The translations under genes and the position numbers were made by a program. From positions 131,071 through 195,070 of the forward strand of contig NZ_JAMQAW010000008.1 of the NCBI RefSeq assembly GCF_023701525.1: a stretch of DNA of 64,000 bases. The letters are read 5' to 3'. Shown piece after piece: positions 59,671-64,000 of this stretch (its first letter is position 1; each line of letters starts with the position of its first letter). Source of the stretch: Streptomyces albipurpureus (GTDB lineage: Bacteria > Actinomycetota > Actinomycetes > Streptomycetales > Streptomycetaceae). The notes under the pieces are model-generated. The model was not told where the DNA came from and searched no databases. It worked only from the letters and a program-made list of their open reading frames with translations.

Positions 59671-61653
59671 ATGAACCGCCGCTCCCGCACCCCCGGCGCC
59701 CGTGCACCTCTCGCACTCGCCCTCCCCGCGCTGCTCGCCATCGCCTTTCTGCTCCTGCCCCTGGTCGGCATCCTCGCCCGTACCGAATGGGCGGCGCTCG
59801 GTACGCATCTGACCAGCCCGGGGGTCACCGAGGCGCTACGTCTCTCGCTGTTCGTCTCCTTCTGGGCGCTGGGTCTGTCCCTGGTGCTCGGGGTGCCGCT
59901 GGCCTGGCTGCTGGCCCGGGTCCACTTCCCGGGCAAGACCCTCGTACGCTCCTTGGTGATGCTGCCGATGGTGCTGCCGCCGACGGTCGGAGGCGTCGCA
60001 CTCCTCCTTGGCTTCGGCCGTCGCGGACTGCTCGGACCCTGGCTCGAAGACACCTTCGGGATCGTTCTGCCGTTCCACACCTCCGGCGCGATCGTCGCCG
60101 CGACCTTTGTCGCCATGCCCTTTCTGGTCATCAGCCTCGAAGGCGCGCTGCGCGGGCTGCGGCCGAGCTATGAGGAGACCGCGGCCTCGCTGGGGGCCTC
60201 TCCGGTACGGGTGTTCCTCACCGTCACCCTGCCGATGGCCGCGCCCGGGCTGGTCGCGGGGGCCGCGCTCACCTGGGCCCGGGCACTGGGTGAGTTCGGG
60301 GCGACCATCACCTTCGCCGGCAATCTGCCGGGAGCCACGCAAACCCTTCCGCTCCAGGTCTATCTGCTGCTCCAGGACGAACCGGCGGCGGCCACCTCGG
60401 TGTCGCTGCTGCTGCTGGCCATCGCCATGGTGGTGCTGATCGCGCTGAGGGGGCGCTGGACCCAGGGAGCGGCGGGAGGCGGCGCGGGGACCGAGGCGGC
60501 CGTTAGAGTCGTACGCGATGACCATGCTGACGACCCCGCTCCACCGGTTGCCGACCTCGCTCAACCGGTCGCCGAGCCCATCGAGCCCATCAAGACCACA
60601 GCCCCGGGCGAAGCCGAGCGCTTCTCCCTCGACGCGGACCTCACCGGCTTCACCCGGCTCACTCTCGCCGCCGACCCGGGTACCACCATCGCGGTCGTCG
60701 GCCCCAACGGCGCAGGGAAGACCACCCTGCTGCGAGCCCTCCTGGGGCTGACCCCGCGCGCCCACGCCGTGCTCCGGCTGGGCGGTACCGATGTGACAGC
60801 GCTGCCTCCACACCGCCGTGGTGTGGCCTGGGTTCCGCAGAGCGGTGCGCTCTTCCCCCATCTGAGCGCCCTGGGCAACACCGCCTACGGGCTGCGCAGT
60901 CACGGTGTGGCGCGTGCCGAGGCCCGGCGCACCGCCCAACTCTGGCTCGACCGGCTGGGGGTGGGGCACCTGGCCCAGCGCAAACCGGGTCAGCTCTCCG
61001 GGGGACAGGCCCAACGGGTCGCCCTGGCGCGGGCGCTGGCCGCGCGGCCTCGGCTGCTGCTGCTCGATGAGCCGCTGGCCGCTCTCGATCAGACGACCCG
61101 GGCGCGGGTGCGCCACACGCTGCGCGGCCATCTCGCCGGCTTCGGCGGTGTGTGTCTGATCGTCACCCATGACCCGGTCGAGGCGGTCTCCCTCGCCGAC
61201 CGCGTCCTGGTTCTCGACGAGGGGCGTGCCGTGCAGGACGCACCGCCCACGGAGGTCACTCGCCATCCGCGTTCCCCTTGGGTCGCCCGGATGCTGGGCC
61301 GCAACGCCTGGCCGGGTACGGCCACCGAGGAGGGGCTCGCCCTCGTCGGCGACGGTCGATTGATCGTCGCCGAGCCGCTGCCTCCGGGCACCGACGCGCT
61401 GGCGATCATTGCTCCCGAGGCCGTCTCCGTACACCGCGAGCGGCCCGGTGGCAGTCCTCGAAACGTCTGGCCCGGCACGGTCAGGGAAATCACGGCTTCG
61501 GGGAGTCGGTTGCGCATTCTGATGAGCTCCGCTCAGGCGCCGGATCTGGTCGCTGAGATCACTCCGGCGGCCGCTGTGGAGTTGGGACTCGTGGATGGCA
61601 GCGCCGTATGGATGAGCGTTAAGGCCACCGAAGCCGAGTTGGTCGCCCTTTGA
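59671..61653 (+). CDS. modBC: Fused molybdate permease-ATPase
   Basis: A 660-aa fusion. Residues about 10-260 are the ModB permease with about six TM helices and the EAA-type loop ETAASLGASPVRVFLTVTLP near 170. A linker (about 270-315) leads to the ModC ATPase: Walker A GPNGAGKTT near 347, LSGGQAQRVALARAL near 442, Walker B LLLLDEPLAALD near 462, the H-loop VTHDPVEAVS, and a C-terminal TOBE-like domain (about 590-655). One chain thus replaces two genes, and a homodimer would complete the transporter. In most bacteria modB and modC are separate. No stop or frameshift separates the parts. Confidence 0.9.
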   Translation: MNRRSRTPGARAPLALALPALLAIAFLLLPLVGILARTEWAALGTHLTSPGVTEALRLSLFVSFWALGLSLVLGVPLAWLLARVHFPGKTLVRSLVMLPMVLPPTVGGVALLLGFGRRGLLGPWLEDTFGIVLPFHTSGAIVAATFVAMPFLVISLEGALRGLRPSYEETAASLGASPVRVFLTVTLPMAAPGLVAGAALTWARALGEFGATITFAGNLPGATQTLPLQVYLLLQDEPAAATSVSLLLLAIAMVVLIALRGRWTQGAAGGGAGTEAAVRVVRDDHADDPAPPVADLAQPVAEPIEPIKTTAPGEAERFSLDADLTGFTRLTLAADPGTTIAVVGPNGAGKTTLLRALLGLTPRAHAVLRLGGTDVTALPPHRRGVAWVPQSGALFPHLSALGNTAYGLRSHGVARAEARRTAQLWLDRLGVGHLAQRKPGQLSGGQAQRVALARALAARPRLLLLDEPLAALDQTTRARVRHTLRGHLAGFGGVCLIVTHDPVEAVSLADRVLVLDEGRAVQDAPPTEVTRHPRSPWVARMLGRNAWPGTATEEGLALVGDGRLIVAEPLPPGTDALAIIAPEAVSVHRERPGGSPRNVWPGTVREITASGSRLRILMSSAQAPDLVAEITPAAAVELGLVDGSAVWMSVKATEAELVAL

Positions 61654-61657
61654 GTCG

Positions 61658-61678
61658 ACTGCGCTGACTGTGCGCAGT
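61658..61678 (+). terminator. Hairpin after modBC
   Basis: ACTGCGC and GCGCAGT form a perfect 7-bp stem with a 7-nt loop, starting 5 bp after the modBC stop codon. Position supports termination. Confidence 0.55.
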
Positions 61679-62108
61679 TGGGGGCGGGTGAACGGCCCCT
61701 CACCAGTAACCCCGTTGACATGCCATCGATCCGGGATGAGTGTTCGAAAAATTATGTTCGAACGACCCTGTTCGAGTTGCTGTGACCCTGGGTAAATCGG
61801 TCAACTGCGAGCAAGAGTGACGTGCTCGATTTCCATTCCAGGACCCAGTGATTAGCGGCGAGTTGGTGACTCTTGTTCCCGCCAGACGGTTGTGCGAGGG
61901 TGAGCTTCCCCGCGTCCGAACACGGTCGTTTCTGTTCAGTCGTATGAATGGGTGGCGGTATGGACCACATGCTCGCACTCCTTTTTCGACAAGCTGTGAA
62001 CTCAATGACCACAACGAACTCAATAACCGAAAACACAGTTCCCCCTGACCAGGTCCGGACGGCACTGCCCAACCCCCCACTGCAATGCCAAGGATGGAAT
62101 GACGTTTT
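61679..62108. other. AT-richer leader of the sigma-lectin gene
   Basis: This 430-bp interval is clearly lower in GC than its surroundings. It contains TTGACA at 61715-61720 (a possible -35, but no good -10 at 17 bp) and the three-fold TGTTCGA repeat listed below. A short frame beginning near 61948 is not supported by codon bias. Confidence 0.45.
61741..61775. promoter_or_regulatory. Three TGTTCGA heptamers at exact 14-bp spacing
   Basis: TGTTCGA occurs at 61741-61747, 61755-61761 and 61769-61775, a constant period of 14 bp, in an AT-rich stretch about 340 bp before the sigma-lectin gene. Regular spacing suggests cooperative binding by one regulator. It is not a LexA box: GAAC and GTTC are separated by six bases rather than four. 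Confidence 0.55.
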
Positions 62109-63956
62109 ATGCAGAAACCCCGAACTCAGAGCCCCGTCACGCCCACTCGTACCGGCCTTGACTCCGCCGCGTCCGATGAAGGGCTGGCAGCGGCACTACG
62201 TGCCAATGACGGTAAGGACGAGGCTCGTTCAGTGGCCGTGCTGATCGCACGGCACTGGGACGCTGTCTTCGACTACGCCTCGATCGGCACTCCATCGGAG
62301 AAAGCCGCGGCGATGTTGACCACGGCGGCATTCAGCAAAGCACTGGAGAACTTGCGGCAAGTGCGTTCAAGCGCCGCAATCCGTCCGATGCTCTTGATGC
62401 ATGCCCGCCGTATCGCCGAGGGATGGGCTACCGATGAACGCGTAGCTGCGCTACCCGAACTCCGGAATCCGCAGACCGGACAGTTGATTCCGGCCGATAT
62501 GTTTAGGGTCGCCGAGAACCGTATCCTCGTGGCACGGGCATTCCAGGCATTGCCGGGGCCCGCGCAATGCCTGCTGTGGCATGTGGACGTCGAAGCCGAA
62601 GAGATTTCCGTACCGGCCGGTTTACTTGCCATGGATGAACGCGGCGGACCAGCTCAGCTCGAACAAGCGCGGAAAATGCTCCGAGCGGGCATCCTGCGCT
62701 TCCACCTCGAACTCGCACCCGAGGCGGAGTGCCGGCACTACAACCGGCTCATCGATGTGTCCATGCGTCGAGGTGGCGCGCTGATACCCGACATCAAGGC
62801 ACATCTGGCGCACTGCGAGCACTGCCAGTTCGCCGCCGAACAGTTGGATCACGGAGATGGCCGACTCGCGCTGTTGGTGGCCGAGGGGCTCCTCGGTTGG
62901 GCGGCGCAGCCCTACCTCGACTCCCGGCCCGGTCGAGGTGAGGAGGGACATCAAGCCAGGGACACGGTCTGGCGGGGGCCCACCAGCCGTGCGGGGCGAC
63001 GCCTGCTCGGTGGCCGGGGAGGACCACCGTCCGGCGGCCGCCGGCGCGGTCGTTCCGAGCGTCGCCGTACGGCCGTCGTCGCCGGTCTGGGGATCGTCAC
63101 CGGTCTGGTGGTGGTCGCCACCGTGGCCACCGAACCGTGGGCCGGCGGGGGCGGAATGGCCGGCTACGCGGTCCCGGGGGGACCCATCTCGGCGGAGCCG
63201 CTTCCGGGTGCCAAGCCACCCCCCGGACCCCAACCCTCCACCACATCCGCCGGGGGCCATCCACCGGGGCCACTGACCACTCGATTGCGCAACACCACAT
63301 CAGGACTGTGTCTTGATGTCGGTAGTCAACGCGCGTTGATCGGCGCCGATGTGGTCCTCTCGCTCTGCGGTACCTCCGTGACCCAGCGGTGGATCTACGA
63401 GGAGGACGGGCGGGTGCGCAGCTCTGCGGCGCCCGAACTCTGCGTCAACTCACGTGCGGTGGACGGGGTCTCCGTGCTGAGCCGTTGCTCGGGGACCACG
63501 GCCACCGACGCCGCGCATGTCCGGTACGACCTGACGGTCCATGGCCAGATGGTCCCCCGTTGGAACGAGGGGCTCGCCGTCGCCCCCTCCGCTCCGCGGG
63601 CCGGTGCCACCGTGGTGGTCAAGGTTCGGGACAGCTCCGATGACCAGCGCTGGGCAACGGACCGGAGCACTGCGGTCGCCCCCAAGATCAGGCCAGGCAA
63701 CGCCCATGTGGGAACCGTCCGGGAGGCCGGCGCCGCCCCGGTGCCCGCCCACTCCACGGGCTCGGCCGGCGTACCGCCGGCAGGGCACCACGGCGCCCCA
63801 GGGGCCTGGCTCCCGGCCCCGGCCACTGCCGCGACCCAGGACCTCGCGGCAACCGTCCCCGCCGAAGCCCTGGAGATCGCCACGACTGTGGTGCCCGACG
63901 GTCAGCGGCTGTTCCGGATGGTGTCGGGACGGGAGTTGATGTACACGGCGTCCTGA
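62109..63956 (+). CDS. Sigma-like / zinc-finger / TM / ricin-lectin fusion protein
   Basis: A 615-aa protein with four parts. Residues about 20-200 resemble sigma-70 regions 2 and 4 (LIARHWDAVFDYASIGTPSE, RVAENRILVARAFQALPGPA). Around 235-245 is an anti-sigma-like zinc finger HLAHCEHC (HxxxCxxC). After a basic Arg-rich stretch, AVVAGLGIVTGLVVVATVA (about 327-345) is a single TM helix. Residues about 395-530 form a ricin-type beta-trefoil (RNTTSGLCLDVGSQRAL, QRWIYEEDGRVRS, ELCVNSRAVDG, DQRW). Positive residues before the helix predict sigma-like part inside, lectin outside. Codon 172 (62622-62624) is TTA, rare in Streptomyces and read by the bldA tRNA. The sigma part may be non-functional as a polymerase factor and serve as a docking domain. 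Start ATG 62109 is without a strong ribosome binding site. Confidence 0.8.
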   Translation: MQKPRTQSPVTPTRTGLDSAASDEGLAAALRANDGKDEARSVAVLIARHWDAVFDYASIGTPSEKAAAMLTTAAFSKALENLRQVRSSAAIRPMLLMHARRIAEGWATDERVAALPELRNPQTGQLIPADMFRVAENRILVARAFQALPGPAQCLLWHVDVEAEEISVPAGLLAMDERGGPAQLEQARKMLRAGILRFHLELAPEAECRHYNRLIDVSMRRGGALIPDIKAHLAHCEHCQFAAEQLDHGDGRLALLVAEGLLGWAAQPYLDSRPGRGEEGHQARDTVWRGPTSRAGRRLLGGRGGPPSGGRRRGRSERRRTAVVAGLGIVTGLVVVATVATEPWAGGGGMAGYAVPGGPISAEPLPGAKPPPGPQPSTTSAGGHPPGPLTTRLRNTTSGLCLDVGSQRALIGADVVLSLCGTSVTQRWIYEEDGRVRSSAAPELCVNSRAVDGVSVLSRCSGTTATDAAHVRYDLTVHGQMVPRWNEGLAVAPSAPRAGATVVVKVRDSSDDQRWATDRSTAVAPKIRPGNAHVGTVREAGAAPVPAHSTGSAGVPPAGHHGAPGAWLPAPATAATQDLAATVPAEALEIATTVVPDGQRLFRMVSGRELMYTAS

Positions 63957-63971
63957 GAGGCACCTGACAAT

Positions 63972-63987
63972 CCGCCCACGTGGGCGG
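63972..63987. terminator. 16-bp perfect palindrome at the right edge
   Basis: CCGCCCACGTGGGCGG is a perfect palindrome starting 16 bp past the sigma-lectin stop codon. It would fold into a short GC stem and probably ends this transcript; a protein site is also possible. Confidence 0.5.
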
Positions 63988-64000
63988 GGAACGCGGCGGC

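Noticed and set aside
61741..61775. LexA/SOS box
   Set aside because: The actinobacterial SOS box needs GAAC-N4-GTTC. Here the closest arrangement is GAAC-N6-GTTC, and the regular direct repeat explains the sequence better.

Overview
The window is high-GC actinobacterial chromosome, almost certainly Streptomyces. Third codon positions are nearly all G or C, GTG starts and 4-base stop/start overlaps are frequent, tRNA genes lack an encoded CCA, and several families are typical of the genus (an SCO4225-like membrane pair, a BldC-like HTH-TOBE regulator, many TPR/XRE and HATPase regulators, a secreted I36-type protein). No plasmid origin, integrase or CRISPR array was seen.

Layout. (1) 0.1-5 kb: an FGGY kinase of the xylulokinase type with an altered catalytic motif, a small YtxH-like protein, two tandem tRNA-Asn genes, a CAT-anticodon tRNA with strong terminators, a secreted I36-like protein and a cell-wall amidase. 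(2) 5-18.4 kb, catabolic island A, all on the minus strand: Rieske oxygenase, VOC protein, SnoaL-like protein and class I aldolase form an upstream operon. After tandem hairpins come KorA, KorB, ferredoxin, HyuA, HyuB, an acyl-CoA ligase and an RraA-like protein. An aldo/keto reductase lies divergently beside the island. (3) 19.8-36.2 kb, accessory region: SDR; an aldehyde dehydrogenase divergent from its probable TetR regulator, with two operator-like sites bracketing the promoter; a Tn3-type transposase scrap; a MerR/membrane/SnoaL operon; SCO4225-like twins; two near-identical CutA-like genes; a lipoprotein hydrolase; a decayed graspetide (ATP-grasp RiPP) locus; TPR/XRE regulators; a HATPase; and a 495-bp duplicated segment.

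(4) 36.6-57.5 kb, catabolic island B: two tandem VOC proteins, an FGGY kinase, a zinc alcohol dehydrogenase and an amidohydrolase on the minus strand. On the plus strand are an aldehyde dehydrogenase, VOC, FadR-type GntR regulator, cupin, VOC, a complete BMP-type (nucleoside/purine class) ABC importer, a quinone-reductase-like dehydrogenase, a TauE/SafE exporter and a free-standing chorismate synthase. An M20 amidohydrolase and a divergent PucR regulator follow. (5) 58-61.7 kb: a molybdate module, with an HTH-TOBE regulator, ModA and a fused ModB-ModC. (6) 62.1-64 kb: a membrane protein fusing a sigma-like domain, a zinc finger, one TM helix and a ricin-type lectin domain. It carries a TTA (bldA-dependent) codon and has a three-fold 14-bp-period repeat upstream.

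How the parts may work together (inference): island B looks like import plus hydrolysis/oxidation of a nitrogen-containing ring compound, given the BMP importer, amidohydrolase, M20 hydrolase and PucR. Island A looks like ring oxygenation followed by ATP- or CoA-dependent processing and oxidative decarboxylation, with a local ferredoxin. The substrates cannot be read from sequence. The most unusual features are the graspetide relic with a leader nonsense codon, the sigma-lectin fusion, and the extra chorismate synthase inside a transporter operon.
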